A stretch of DNA of 64,000 nucleotides, from positions 1 to 64,000 of the forward strand of contig JAEPRB010000218.1 in NCBI GenBank assembly GCA_016758965.1, given 5' to 3'. The notes under the pieces were generated by a model that was not told the DNA's origin, searched no databases, and worked only from the letters and a program-made list of their open reading frames with translations. Made by a program: the position numbers and the translations under genes. Source of the stretch: Circinella minor (taxonomy: Eukaryota > Mucoromycota > Mucoromycetes > Mucorales > Lichtheimiaceae). This document shows positions 13,638 to 26,940 of this stretch, one piece after another. Each line of letters starts with the position of its first letter. The stretch's first letter is position 1.

Positions 13638-13749
13638 TTCGTCTCTTGAAAAAAAAGAACAATCAAACAATGTATTACAGTATAGGCAATCATGGTATTT
13701 ACGATTCTTGGCATGTCCTGCACTTTGGCAAATAAAACACATATTGAAC
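13638..13749 (-). pseudogene. Zinc-knuckle-like fragment
   Basis: A short ATG-initiated frame reads MCFICQSAGHAKNRKYHDC, continuing to CLYC. The C-x2-C-x4-H-x8-C spacing resembles CCHC-type zinc knuckles found in transposon and retroelement proteins, though the last gap is long. It lies in a gene-poor interval beside other broken coding-like blocks. No element ends seen. Confidence 0.25.
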
Positions 13750-13889
13750 CTCAATTTTTGTATGTTCTAACCATACGTATCCAAGAACTCCAAGCATACA
13801 AACAAGTTACGTATTGAAAGTACTTCAACAAAATACTGTTATGGTACCATGTAAAGTATAAAAATTCTTTTTTATTCTACCGGTTTTAG

Positions 13890-13892
<3 letters not shown>

Positions 13893-13925
<33 letters not shown>
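13893..13925. repeat. (AT)n microsatellite
   Basis: About 16 AT dinucleotides in the gene-poor interval. Confidence 0.9.
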
Positions 13926-13926
<1 letters not shown>

Positions 13927-15188
13927 CAGCTAACTATTATTAGTATTAATATATGTGTTTTGCTTCTAGTAGTTCAAAAGAAGCACCAAACTGTAGTGCT
14001 CAAATCATTAATTTCATTGTTCAATCGAGTCTCTATGACTTTTACAATCTTGCTAATTAATATCACTTGCTTATCACATTGCACAATAACACTTACTGAT
14101 CTTCTTAAAACTTTCCCGCCATTACACAAGCTCGAATGTCATGTTAATGAGTTAAAAGTGTGATTTTCAAGGAAAATATTAAAGCAGCAGTTATTTTAGT
14201 ATTCTTATCATTTAAAAGAGGTCCATATCAAAAGATAAGAAAGAATAAGATATAGTCACATTATCATCTACCATACATTCATTATTACAATATCACAATC
14301 ATTATATACAGTATATATCACTGATTTTTATTTTGCCATTTTTTTTTTTGCTTAATACTGAAATAACCAATAAAGTATCCAAATGACAACATTTCCAATT
14401 TGTATTTAAAAACCAAATTGGCCTCATCCAATCGATACGTAATATTACTATACTCAAAAAAATTCATATCATAGATTAGATCACTCCACCTAATGGAATA
14501 AAAATTCACTCTTCTCTCCTGCTAAAATTGAGATTAACCAATCATTATACTGTTACTAGGCAACATAGTGGTCATGGCAACTCGCTTTATAATATATACA
14601 TTACTGAAGAAACATAATGTCGTGACATTGGTAAAATTATCTTGTATTATTAGTTATATAACATATTTTGACAAATAAAACAAAAACTTTCTATATAATC
14701 AACACTCTTGGACAACAAACAATAATTGATGCTACAATTATTCTTTAATAATATGTGTATGGGTGATAGCTTCATACAAATGAAAATCCATAGTCTTTCT
14801 CGATCTTTGAATCAATTTCATTACCTATCGGATTTTAGGTCTTTTAAGAAAAAAAAATTGCTTATAAGGGATTGATTTATTCAAAACAAAACGTAATTAT
14901 AACCATAACATTATCTTTATTATTATTTATATTATCTATAAGACTTGATACAAGGAATTATAATATATATATATATATACTTGTGTGCATATTTACTAGC
15001 AAAGAATAAAGAAGTATGATAGGGTTCAAATTTTATGATTCGCACAAATTTTTTGTCACCGTCCCTTATCCCCTCTGTATTTCTGTGTCACGTCAAGAAA
15101 AAAAAAGTATTTTTTCTTACTTATTTCCTTGTTCCACGTAGTTTACACCTCAACTCGCGCAACTTTTATTATTTTTATACGATTCTCC

Positions 15189-15680
15189 ATGGAAACTACA
15201 ACTGTTAGTAACGCAAGCTTTGTTGCTCTCGAATCCATTGGTAAAATCTATGGTTTTTGTTATGAACAATTACGACAAGTCAATGTTCCTGTTCCACCTC
15301 CTGAATATATTCAACAAGCCCTTTTCGGCATCTTGAATACTGTATATGGTTACGCGCCTCCAGTTTTACAACAACTTTTTCAAACACTTGCACAATTACC
15401 CATCCAAGCAAATATCGTTCCTGTTATTTTGGCATTGGCTGTTCTTTATGTTATCTATAGTGTCATTTCAGCTTTAGTACGTTCTGTTGTACGTGTCGTC
15501 ATGGGATTTATTCGATTTTCGTTAATAGTTGCTGCTATTGCTTGTATTGCAGCCATGATTCAACAGTATTATGATATTCCAGTATTCGAAAACACGTTTG
15601 GTCAATATATGCAACATCATGATCAAGGACCTTTGTTTACACAACAGCAACAACAGCAGCAATATCATGGATATACTTAA
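15189..15680 (+). CDS. Small membrane protein, possibly APQ12-like
   Basis: Single-exon gene of 163 residues. The ATG at 15189 is preferred because the longer frame to the left has no ATG. Two adjacent hydrophobic segments (VPVILALAVLYVIYSVISAL and VVMGFIRFSLIVAAIACIAA, about residues 77-125) follow a short amphipathic region, and a Gln-rich tail ends the protein. Size, paired membrane segments with an arginine between them, and the preceding LFQTLAQLPIQ recall fungal APQ12 (nuclear envelope/ER, nuclear pore biogenesis). The match is by general pattern rather than a diagnostic motif, so the name is tentative. It is convergent with the USP22-like gene. Confidence 0.5.
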   Translation: METTTVSNASFVALESIGKIYGFCYEQLRQVNVPVPPPEYIQQALFGILNTVYGYAPPVLQQLFQTLAQLPIQANIVPVILALAVLYVIYSVISALVRSVVRVVMGFIRFSLIVAAIACIAAMIQQYYDIPVFENTFGQYMQHHDQGPLFTQQQQQQQYHGYT

Positions 15681-15916
15681 ATTGTTACTGTTTTTTTTTA
15701 CACTCTCACCATAACATTTTTATATTCTTTTTTTTTTTTTTGGCTTACATATGTAATATTTTGTATCAAAAAAGAACCCCCAAAAAAAAACAACCTGTAT
15801 ATCTTTCCTTCATTAAATACGCTTCCTTTTCTTTTCCTTTTTTCTTTTTGCTCTTTCATTTATAAAATATGAGTATATTTTACTTTCTTTTTTCTTTTTT
15901 CTTTTCTTTTTAACTT

Positions 15917-18729
15917 CTATTCAAACAATTCATCATCATATTCTAATGATTTCTTTATATAAAAGCACATGTACCTAAAATAAATATTATAATAAATATT
16001 TGATATATATAAATACTCTATTTCTTTCTTTTATTATTATTATTATTCATTATTTTACTTACGCTTTACTATCCAAAACATCTTTTTGGAATGTTGTAGT
16101 AACATTATGATCTTCAAATCTGAACCACTATCATATATAAATTATTATTATTATTCTCTGTGTCACATGCACATAAACACAAACATAAATAAATATATTA
16201 ATTTGTTTTCCCTTACCTCTCCACGATGTTTCGAGAACATTGTATAATGACCCGTGTCTATTTTACCTTGATGATTTATAACAGCAAATAAGGTATAAAG
16301 ATTTGGGTTTTCTGTAGTCATACTATAAAAATTTTTAAAAAAAAATTAGTTAGTAAAAAAAAAAAAAAGACAATATAAAACAGATATACTCTTTTTTCTT
16401 TTTTACCCAGGATTTTTAGATTTTTGTTGCTGTTTCCCATGTGTGGTATAAGGGGTCATATCCAAATCAACTGGAAACTTGATTTTAGCTTCAATTTTAC
16501 TTGCAGAAATACCATGTTCGAATCTTTTAAGTTGAAAACTAAGTACTGGTGGTAATCGTTTCACTGATAATTGTTTCGTTGCTTCCTATAATATTAATAA
16601 TAAAAACGAGTATTAATATATTATTTTAATCATACTTTAGTTTGTTTGTTTGTTTTTTTTAAAAAAAAAAAAATAGAGTTTTTATACATACTTGAAAAGT
16701 ATTACCACATTTACTACAACTGTACTCATTTGGACCAAGTTTTTCGGGATGTGTATACCTTTTATTTATGTATATATTGTTTTGTTGTACGATATATATA
16801 TATACATATATATATATTTGCTCTAGCCATTCTGCGTTTTTTTTTCTCTTTTTGTATATTTGTCTTTCTTTTTCTCCCCTCTTTTTTTTTCCATCTCTTG
16901 AACCATCTAAATATTTTAAATATTTTTTTTTTCTGTAATCCAAAATTTACCTGTCAAGACAATCCATTAAAGTGTTTCCCTGCTTTAAGCGACGAATGAA
17001 TGAAGCAGGATTATTACTGCTGTTAGTATGTTGTTGCGAATTAGTATTACCGCCTGCTGTTGTTGCTACCTTGTTATTAGATGAAATTTTCTTCTTTTTT
17101 TCTACCGTTCGTAAACTAAGACTGATGTCCAGCATCGGATCCTTGGTACTTGTCACGTTACCACATTTTAAACAGGTTACATTAGATTGTAAAAGTCCTG
17201 CAAAGGTTCTATGTACAATACAAGTACAATTGGTGGATAAGGAATTACCTTCACATCCAGCGTGAAGATTATTTAAAGCACTTATAAAAAATTCATGTGC
17301 ATCTTGTTGAGCATAGCCTGCAAGCTCTTTCAAGCTCATCCACATGGAATGTAAAAATGTGCACGGACCATAAGGTTCTTTTTTTCCAGAATAAACCTAA
17401 TTATATATCTTTAGTTTGATCAATCTAATTTAAAAAAAGAAAGAGTTGTGTACTCTATATATATTACCTGAGCAAATAAATTATCCATTTCACAACAAAG
17501 ACAAAATTTGTTATTACATCGAGTTGGATTATGTTGATCACTTAAAAAATATGCTTTTAAAAGTGGATTATGAATAAAACTTTGGAGGATAACATTCATA
17601 AAACAAGTATTTCCCATGTTGCATAAACCACGAAGACCTTGACATGATGGTATCGTTGAGTTTTTTATAATTGTACTAATCTCTTGACTTGTAGGCTCCC
17701 AACTTGTATTAGCTGTTCGTACTCGTTTTCGTCGTCCTGATAGATAAAATCCCCCCAACAACAACATACACATTCCAAATATCATATATAATTTTTTTTT
17801 TAATTTTTTGTTTCTTCTTAACTATAATCATAATAGGCGGATGAAATATTATATTTACGCGATTCACTTTGAATTGTTTCTTGTCGTACAATGACGTCAG
17901 TTAATTCGTTGTCATAGACATAATCACCACATTCATTACAATATAGAGTTCTATGATTGAAATCCATCGCTAGATGAAAATTGACAACATCGCCCCCCAA
18001 CAACCATTTTATGTTAGTAACATTTATCCCATTCAAAATTCTTTACCCTTCTTTCTTTAGTTTATATTACCAAACACATGGTGTTTTTCTCGCATATGAT
18101 CTTGAATATGTCCTTTACGCCAACATCCCATATGTACACAATGTAAACATACATGTAAACGTGATAATGGATCAAGACATTTTGAGCATTGTGGAAGGGA
18201 AAGCTATAGAATTATAAAAGCATTAGAATATATGTATATATAACCAGTAAATCAAAAAAAGATGAATCGTTTCGTGTTAAGATCCATATACAAAGGATTA
18301 AACTTTATATACCTCTTTATATTGTTTTCGTTTTCTATCACTTGTATTGATATTTTGTAGTTGTTTTCGACTTTTATGCCATGCAAGTGAGTATCGTACA
18401 AGGGAACGATAACTATTAAATAAATCCCACCGATCATCATCGTCAATAACAACTTCATCGTCTAAAACTCGTCGACGTTGCTTTTTAAATTGTGCCAAGT
18501 GTTTACAACCGGATGTAACAAGCGATGAGTGTTGTTCTTTATGTTTTTCACCAGAAAACTCGAGTTGGTTGTTAGGATTATGCAATATATCATAAGCGGT
18601 CGTTTGAGGGTTACGATGGGTGGAAGAAGGAAAGGTATCCGGGAAACTTGGGGACGATGGTGAAGATAACGAGGATACAGGTGAATCGGTTAATCCGAGG
18701 AATTGTTGATGAGGTGATAAACTCGACAT
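15917..18729 (-). CDS. UBP8: Ubp8/USP22-type SAGA deubiquitinase
   Basis: Ten exons (18729-18313, 18203-18071, 17969-17859, 17736-17468, 17396-16951, 16758-16692, 16585-16407, 16322-16217, 16127-16063, 15974-15917) join to about 616 residues. An unstructured Ser/Pro-rich N-terminus is followed by a UBP zinc finger (Cys75, His77, CSKC, then HIQDHMREKHH) and the USP catalytic domain: Cys box GLCNMGNTCFMN (Cys265), QQDAHEF, and His box TGHYTMF (His566). Structural zinc CxxC pairs (CLKCGN, CSKCGN) and LKRFEHG are also present. Sequence order, including CNNKFCLCCEMDNLF and LELDMTP-like LDMTPY, matches USP22/Ubp8, which removes ubiquitin from histone H2B in SAGA. The third intron has a TACTAAC branch site (18013-18019). 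The Ser/Asn-rich insert in the palm is lineage-specific. Confidence 0.92.
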
Positions 18730-21700
18730 GGATATGATGTTATTATTGTTATTATGATTGAAAGGTGGGAGTGGGTTGGTGGAAAAGGGAATAAAAAAAG
18801 AGTATGAAGAGTAAAAAAAAAAAGAAGAGTTAGTATGTGTGCAAAAAAAAAAAAAAAAAAAGTCCAGTCAAGAAGTTGCTGTTGCCGAAAAAACAAAAAG
18901 CAATGTGGTTATTTTTTAGATGCCGCATTACATACGAAACCGAAAAAAAAAAAAGCTTTTTCGTTTGACCTTGTTATTGATGAAATGATTTTTACTCTTA
19001 TCGCCAAGTTTTTATAAACTGTTATTCATTTTAATTCCCATGAGATATTTTCTATTTATCGATTTTTACTTAACAACAAAGCGCGAATTGTTTTATTTTT
19101 TGTTTCGTCTCGAATGTTATGACTCTTTATCATACACTATAGCAAAAGAAAGCGCATTCGTTATATTTAGCTGTCATGTAACTAAAAATGATAACAAAAC
19201 AACGTTGTAGGACATAAGTTTCCTAACTTATTATATAATTATTTTACAATTTTTGAGATGATATGTTATATAAAGGAATGCGATAGACTATCCTGTATTT
19301 ATTCATGCTGAACTCATTTTATTGCTGTTGTTTTTTTCCTTGATGTCAGCATAAAACGATAAGCATAACAACATACTTCCAAGAATATGATTACGTATCC
19401 ATATCTTGATTAGTACAATAAAATAATAAATGATATTTTATCGTATAATATATATATATAGTCTATGATTTGCTTTCTAATGCAATGTTATAAATTTGTA
19501 CAGATTTTTCATCAAAATAAAAAGAAATATATGTTCATACATGCAACAGAATTCTATAGATAATTGAAATTACATTAAGTCTGATTTCACCGCTCTTTTT
19601 TTATGCGACACACATTTAGATACGACAAAAGTTTCTAATAACGTACTGTACATCTGTTTTTTTTATCTTAATAAGATAAAGTGTTACTGATTGAAAAATA
19701 ATAATAATAATAGAGTCCGGTTCTTTTTATATATCCAGTTGCTTCTTTTGTGGTATCATATGTACAAAATGAAAGAAGATGGGGATAATGATATAAGAAG
19801 TAAAGTTGTAAAAAAAAAAAAAGACAAATTAATAATTTATTTTTTGAATTTACAGCAGTTAAAGGGAATGTATTAAATACAAGAATAGTATCTGTAAACA
19901 TAACTTTTTGATATAGGAACCTAAAAGGGAGCTAGTATGGAAATTTCACTTTTAATACTACTGGCATCCCATCAATAAAAAAAAGTTACCAAAAGAGTTG
20001 TTAGACTTCATATATAACTGCAAATAAACCGACAATATCAACACCAGCAAAATATATTTATATGTAGCATTAAAATCAGAGACTATTTACTTGCCATAAC
20101 TTTATATATTAGACCACACTAATAATACACTTATATACCTTAAGATGTTATAGTGAAAAAGATTGAAAAGTCTTATTCATAATTGTATTTTATTTTATGT
20201 AAAAGAAAATTTATTTATCCAAAATGTTGGCTTGATAATAAATGATAGAATTAATTACAAAAAAAAAAAAAAAAAAGTGAGACGTAAGAGGATAGATAGA
20301 AATTATGTGAAATGAAAGAGGATATGGAATCTATTAGTGAGTGACGAGGGCACAATTGGACCATGTATTTTGCGTTAATTTTCTGAAAGTGTAAGGTCGC
20401 CTTACTAGATACACCAATGAGGCCAAAGGTCTTGACTATTATTATTGTTAATAGTAATAAAAGTAAATTTCTAATATCAGCTTTATATATATAATCAACT
20501 TTAAGATATATGATTATAATGACGACTGTATATAGAGTGATTACATGTAAACGAGATACGACGTAAATATTGTGAAAGTAGGGTATTGGTTACGGCCGAA
20601 AGTACCTAATATTTAGCATGTTTTTGGAATGTCTGTATAGCCAGTTCCTTAATAAAATCCGACTTTCAAATAGCATTTTGATAAAAAAAAATTGCCTTTA
20701 AAAAATAAAGTTGTAATTTATAGTAAAGATAACATAATACATAATAAATATTTTTTTTTATCAGAAGAAACGAGTACAACAGTAGTAACGATCGTATGTT
20801 ACATTCACATCCTGGGTTTAAACCAAAAGTCGCGCGACTACGTATCAAACAAAAAAAAGTGTGACAACCCTGTCTTGGACCCCTGTACCGGTTAACTAGT
20901 CCCCTTCAATTGTTATACTAACTAAATGAATTAAAGAAAATATATTTAATGGACTTCTAGTATCTTTTATGTAATAGCCTTTAGCTAATTTACAGTGTAA
21001 GTAATAGGATGTTTGTATCGTTATACTTTGTCGGGACATAACACATATATGCAAGCTAATAAAATGACTTGTTGATTCGAATCATGTTATTTTGGTGTTC
21101 CTTGTAGCTCCGTTGCCAGTTAACCAAATATTCTCATTTTTTTTTGTAAAGATCAGGGAGTGTGTGAAAGTGAGCGAAACTTTTTTTTTATACTTGATGT
21201 TTCTTAATAGATCATTATTTTCCGTGAAGTGGGAGTTTTTGAAGTTGAAAAAGTTTAACGGACATGAAATTAACGAGGCTTTCGCACCACATGATTTTTT
21301 TTATTACAACAGCACTCATTCCAAAAACCTGGCTCTAATCACCAACAGTAATCTTGGAAATGGTGTACGTATAAACTAACTAGATCTCCTTGTACTGATG
21401 ATTTACGAGGATGCTTGGAGTGGTATGATCTTGTAAGCTAGAAGGTGTACTTTTGCGTAATTGTGCGTGATTATAAAAAATGAAACATCATGGGGAGGGC
21501 CTGGAACTATGTCAATCTTAATATTCTGTGTATCAAGTTGTTTTGTTTTCAGAAAAAATAATAATTAATCCGTCTTATTTAGAATACTTAAACTAGATAT
21601 AAAGGTTTATACTATTAACTATTGTAAAATGGTACGACTATTCTCACCATAGTAACCCACAGAAGTAAAACATTTCATCATATGAATTTCTGATAGCATG

Positions 21701-24086
21701 TTTTTATGGTACCGCATACTATATTTGGTATTTAAATGACATTAAAAAAATATTACACAAGCAAATAATGTAACGGAGTAATTCCACAACAACGTGCTGT
21801 TATGGGGATCTGAGACTAACCCACTAAGTACTACATAGGCTTTTTTTTCCCTAACGATTCAGGGTCAAGTAATTTTTTCACTTTACGTACGCTATTGATA
21901 TTATAAACAGCGTAAAATCGAAAATAATTAAGCGCAAACATCAAATTATAAGATACCCAAAGTGAAAAATAATTTGACAGTGAATCATTATAGAAAAAAA
22001 ACCAGTATAATACTGTAATAGGGCAAGTTTTTGCAAACTGCAAACAAGGTCGGACAGCACCATTTCCAATCTCGATAAACATGACATTTCTTTATTTAGT
22101 ATTTTTTTTACCCTTTTTTTTCCTCCATCGGAATTACATAAAAAATGATCATTTTCCACAAGTTTTGAAATGGGATGTTCTAGTATAATTTAATTAAGAC
22201 GGCGCAATATCTTTTTGTTTACTTTTGGGGTGCGGTGTAAAAAAAAAAATATACTGGTTTTCTTCCCTGTGAGTTTTGAATTATTTTTAACTTGAAAGTC
22301 CCAAGTTCTTTTCTTATTTCACCCAATAAGTTTTTTTTTTTTTTTTTCGTTTTTATTTTGTCGAATTTTATAATACAGTTGTAAAAATGACATTAGAAAA
22401 TGATTTATAATTACGAAGAAAAAAAAGATACATAGAAAGATGCTGCGGAAAGACTCTTTAAGCAGGTAGAAAAAAAATCTACTTACCAAAAATGGGTTCT
22501 AATCCCAAAGATTTTCTTTTCCCACAAATTGGCTCATGAATAAAGGTCCGAAATTGTGACACACAAAAAAACTAATGAATGAAAGAAATATATTGGTGCA
22601 TAATTTTTATCTCTTTACAAAGTATATTTTGATTATAGCAAAGGGGTATACAAAAAAAAAAAAAAGGGGATGGGTTATTAATACGTTTGGAGGTGTAAAA
22701 AAAGATTCTAGATTGAATAACCAAAATAGATAAAAAGATGTTATTAGATAGTAAACAAAGTGGCGCGTCGGACTGATCTTAACTCATTGATTTAAACTTT
22801 CCTTTTTTAAAGCATCTTGTTGGGAAAAAAAAAATTGACACCAATGAGGATAAAGTACATGTATCTATGATGCGGGTATATGCTATGTATTTTTTTTTTA
22901 AGAAAAATGTTAATGGTGTTATATCTGTTTCTTTGTTTCTTAATGACCACGAATCGGGAAACTGATGAATGAACCTTATTTAAAAACTTGTCCTTTTTGT
23001 TTTATTCCGACAAAAATAGATAATTAGACCTTTGTTTTGTCTGTGCAAGAATCTATTGCTTAAACGCACGTGATAGCACAAAAAAAAAACTTTTTCACAC
23101 ACATACACACATTATAATAAACGCCATTTCCAAAAACCTGATATCTATTAATGTATTGACTTTTTCGATCTCCAGTGAACAAATTACTACTGACAGAATA
23201 ATAGATAGAACAAAACAGAAGGAATGATATTTGATTGATTATAACAAGAAATTTTAAATAACAATGACGCTACTTATTACCAAACTTATATATTCTATCT
23301 TTCTGTAGAAGTTCCCTTTTTTTCTTTGGTCTTTGTAATACGTTAAAAGATATCTTTATTCTAGAAAAAATCAAAAGTTACTATTTTTTCATTGTCACTT
23401 CGGCTTGGTTTTTCTTTTCTTTTGTAAATTACGTATAAATACATAACATCTTATAAAATTTAACAAAAAAAAAAAAACAATTGGTGCTTTGCTTTTCCCT
23501 TAGTATATTATTAATGTTATTGGAACACCACTTCTTTTTTTTTATTACTTTATCATTATTGAAAAGAGGTATGGGGATGGGGAAAGAAAAAGTAGGGGAG
23601 GAGAACAACAAGTCTTAAACACCGAATGAATAGAACTTTGGGGAAGCTCTTTTTTTCGTTCTCGCATCTGTGTAACAAAAAGAAAGTATATACATGTACA
23701 TATATTATATAGTCAAATAAGGTTGTCCGAATATCATAGAATAAATAAATATATATATACTTTTAGGAGAGGTTGGAAAAAACAAAAGAGAAGAAGGAGA
23801 AGGGGCAGATAAAATAAATTGAAATACAATTAAAAAAAAAAGAAAAAATCAAAGCCATTACTTGTGAGATAAACCTTGGGTCTGTAATAAACTTCTTTCT
23901 ATGTTCTTTTTGTTCTTTTCTTTTTTTTTTTTTCTTTTTTCTTTTTTTTTCTTTCTCCTCTTTTCTTTTCTTTTCTGTTACATTCTTTCTTTTAGTTAAT
24001 AATCTATTCCTATTACTTTGATCAAAAATACTTTTAACTTTAATCAAAAATTCTTCTAACTTGATTAACTCTACTGATACAATATT
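18730..24086. other. 5.4-kb gene-poor AT-rich interval
   Basis: The largest gap. I see no intact gene, tRNA or rRNA. Open frames of 60-95 codons (for example 21092-21379 on +, 21831-22159 on -) lack domain motifs, conserved introns or a convincing start context, and are most likely chance or decayed. Poly-A/T runs are frequent. The last ~300 bp before the HSF gene are purine/pyrimidine-skewed (AGAAAAG/CTTTTCT tract near 23880-23990) and may be promoter DNA. Confidence 0.45.
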
Positions 24087-25737
24087 ATGACCAGTGATAA
24101 TAATCCATCATCTCCGTCATCTTCATCGTCATCACCAGCTGATTTTAAAAAAGGAATCACTTCGGGAACCTTCATAAGCAAACTATGGATGTAATTATTA
24201 TAAACAATTACATATGGGGTGAGTGCGTGAATAATGTGAGCGCTTGAGAAAGGTAGAGGGAGAAAAAGGGGAAGAGAAAAATATGGTAAACAGGAAAAAA
24301 AAAAAAAGAAGTTTGGGAAGTGACCAATAGATGTATGTTATATAATAAAACCACCATAGTTATAAACTAACAAGAGTATATTGTTAATTCTCAGAATGTT
24401 AAATGATTCAAGTATAAACAATTTGATCCGATGGTCTGTTGATGGACGTGCTATCTGCATTCCTGATGTCTCGGCATTTTCCAAAGATATTTTGCCACAA
24501 TATTTTAAACACAATAATTGGTCAAGCTTTATTCGTCAATTGAATCGTATGTAGTAAACTATACTCAAAAAATCTCAAACTCTTTGTCATAGTAACCATA
24601 ATACAACAACGATTTTATAGTTTATGAATTTCGTCGTGTTAATGTAGCGGAACCTACAGGTGAAAATGATCCACGTCAAACGTATTTTTTTATGAACGAT
24701 AACTTTCAACGCGGTCAGAGTGAACGATTAGCTTGCATCAAACGTCAAACAACGACTATCAATAAAGTTATTTCCACTAATAATTTGGGTGAAATAACTC
24801 ATCAAAGAATAACAAAAACTTCTTCACCTTCTTCATCAACACATCAGGAGACCTATGAAAGAGAACAAGAACGGCAGCAGCAACAACAGAAGCGTCAACA
24901 ACAAGACATCATTTCTTATAACAACGAGGACGAGGACAATACTTTCTGTTCTGAAGCAAAAATTTCACAACTACACCAAATGGTTGCCAATACAGAAAAA
25001 AAGTGTAGCAACTTGTCAAATGAAGCTGAAGCGCTACGGCTGGTTTATGGCAGACAACAAGAGGTATAGAAATATTTATTTTTATATCAAATGAAAGGAA
25101 TGCTTGCGATCATAATACAATATAAATTAACACTATAATTAAAAAAGCTGTTGTCGTTACTTTTGGATTCTGTTAATTCTATGGCTGCACATGTCAAAAA
25201 AAATTCTACTTCTGTTTCCACAACCTCTAACAATCATGATATTAATAATAATAATAATAATAATAATACTTCCGGTAACTATGGCAACAATAACATTTTT
25301 TTATCCTTTCGTCAATAAAAAAAGAAGTCGCTATTAACTTTTAAAATATTGTAGAACAAACTATTAATATACAAGCACTAGCACAACAACAACAATGTAA
25401 TCAAAAATCTCAAGAACACCACCTTGGTCCTGGTTATACAAGGTTATCTATAACTACACAACCACACTCAAGGATACAATCATCAGTATATGATATTGAA
25501 CCTTCATCAGCTCTTAATTTGAGACATCCACCAGTAGTTACAAGTCGACCGGAAAGCACACCCTCCGATCTCCCTTTTGAACAGACTATTTCGAAAACGA
25601 TTGCTGGTAGTAAAAGAAGAAGCACATCATCAATAGAGGAACTAAATAATAGTGAACAATTACACTCTGTATTAGGAGAAATGATGGTAACAGGGGATGA
25701 TCTTGATACTCTTCCGCCTTTGAAAAAAAAGTCTTGA
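24087..25737 (+). CDS. Heat-shock-factor-type transcription factor
   Basis: Five exons (24087-24190, 24395-24546, 24621-25063, 25148-25274, 25355-25737) give about 402 residues. The HSF DNA-binding domain runs from about residue 27 to 130: FISKLW...LNDSSINNLIRWS, DVSAFSKDILPQYFKHNNWS, SFIRQLNLYEFRRVN, and FQRGQSERLACIKRQT, matching the winged-helix HSF fold including the recognition helix. After a Gln-rich linker comes a coiled-coil-like region (AKISQLHQMVANTEKKCSNL) that could trimerise. The tail is Ser/Thr/Asn-rich and ends in a basic cluster. Such factors bind nGAAn repeats in heat-shock promoters; related fungal members include Sfl1/Skn7-type proteins, so an HSF1 role is not certain. It sits 192 bp upstream of URA3. 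Confidence 0.85.
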
Positions 25738-25929
25738 CTAAGATGACCAATAATAAATAATAAAATTGCACCGCTGTATAGCTGTAAAAAATAATCCTTC
25801 AAATCTTGAAGCTATTGCATACAGGAAACGTTTCATACCCAGCTTAGACATTACTTTGGGTGAGCAAACTTTTTTTTTTGCTGATATCTCTTTTTTTTTT
25901 TTTGTTGTCAAAGTGAGAAAAAAAAAATC

Positions 25930-26940
25930 ATGAACACCAACAAGACTTATGCCGAACGTGCTGCACGACATCCTAATGCATGTGCAAAAGAATTATTTGA
26001 ACTTATGGAACGTAAAAAGACAAATTTATCTGTCGCTGCTGATGTCACTACAAAGAAAGAATTGTTAGCTGTTGCCGATGCAGTTGGACCCTTTGTCTGT
26101 ATTTTAAAGGTATATAATATTCCTTTCTTTTATTAGACCCTTTATATGTCAGCAAAATCACTATTTAGCAGAATCAAAATTATTGACATTGGATTGTCTC
26201 TAATGTTTTTTCTTTTAATAATTGATTACAACATATAGACACATATTGACATTGTCGAAGATTTCGATCAAGATTTGGTAGATCAACTTGTTGCACTTTC
26301 AAAGAAACACGACTTCCTTTTATTCGAAGATCGTAAATTCGCTGATATTGGTAAATATATATATATATATATTTACTAAAATTAATGAACTGGTATATGT
26401 TTGTGATATTAAAATATATGGAAAATTTTATTTGTAGGTAATACTGTAAAGCATCAATATGGCAAGGGCGTATACAAAATTGCATCATGGTCTCATATTA
26501 CCAATGCACATACTGTTCCGGGTGAAGGTATCATTTCCGGTTTACGTGAAGTTGGTTTACCATTGGGTCGCGGTCTCTTATTGTTGGCCGAAATGTCATC
26601 GAAGGGTGCATTAACACAAGGTGCTTATACTACCGAATCTGTTGCCATGGCACGACGTAATCAAGATTTCGTGTTTGGCTTCATTGCTCAACATAAAATG
26701 AATGAGACTGATGATGAAGATTTTATTGTCATGACACCTGGTGTTGGTATGGATGTTACTGGTGATACCCTTGGTCAACAATATCGTACTCCACATCAAG
26801 TCATTGTTGAAAGTGGATGTGATGTTATTATTGTTGGTCGTGGTATTTATGGCAAGCCAGATCAACTTGAAGCTCAAGCTACTCGCTACCGCGAAGCTGG
26901 ATGGAATGCATATCTTGAACGTGTTCGCCAACATCAGTAA
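25930..26940 (+). CDS. pyrG: Orotidine-5'-phosphate decarboxylase
   Basis: Three exons (25930-26109, 26239-26350, 26438-26940) give 264 residues, the usual fungal length. It converts orotidine 5'-monophosphate to UMP, the last step of de novo pyrimidine synthesis, in the cytosol. The catalytic signature [10 protein letters not shown] supplies Asp91, Lys93 and Asp96; Lys60 and the LKTHIDI strand precede it. Phosphate-binding elements appear as [10 protein letters not shown] and VGRGIYG. The sequence is full length with no defects. Introns interrupt after LK and within [13 protein letters not shown]. Known as URA3 in yeast and pyrG in many moulds, including Mucorales. Confidence 0.97.

Larger units (their letters stand above)
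12475..15188. other. Gene-poor AT-rich interval
   Basis: DDB1 promoter side, then about 2.7 kb without an intact gene. It holds an (AT)n tract (13893-13925) and short protein-like frames described separately (12979-13134, 13378-13554 on +, 13638-13749 on -). These may be debris of a mobile element or dead gene. The remainder is plain AT-rich DNA. Confidence 0.45.

Noticed and set aside
17981..18036. Extending USP22 exon 3 upstream to include NFHL residues
   Set aside because: A TACTAAC branch site and the first following AG (17970) place the exon start at 17969, giving HHVFAMDFNHRTLYC without the extra residues.
21092..22159. Frames of 70-95 codons in the 5-kb gap
   Set aside because: No domain, intron pattern or start context; composition is dominated by Phe/Leu/Lys/Asn as expected from random AT-rich DNA.
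22494..22506. GGGTTCTAATCCC resembling a tRNA T-arm
   Set aside because: No A box, anticodon arm or acceptor stem can be formed around it.
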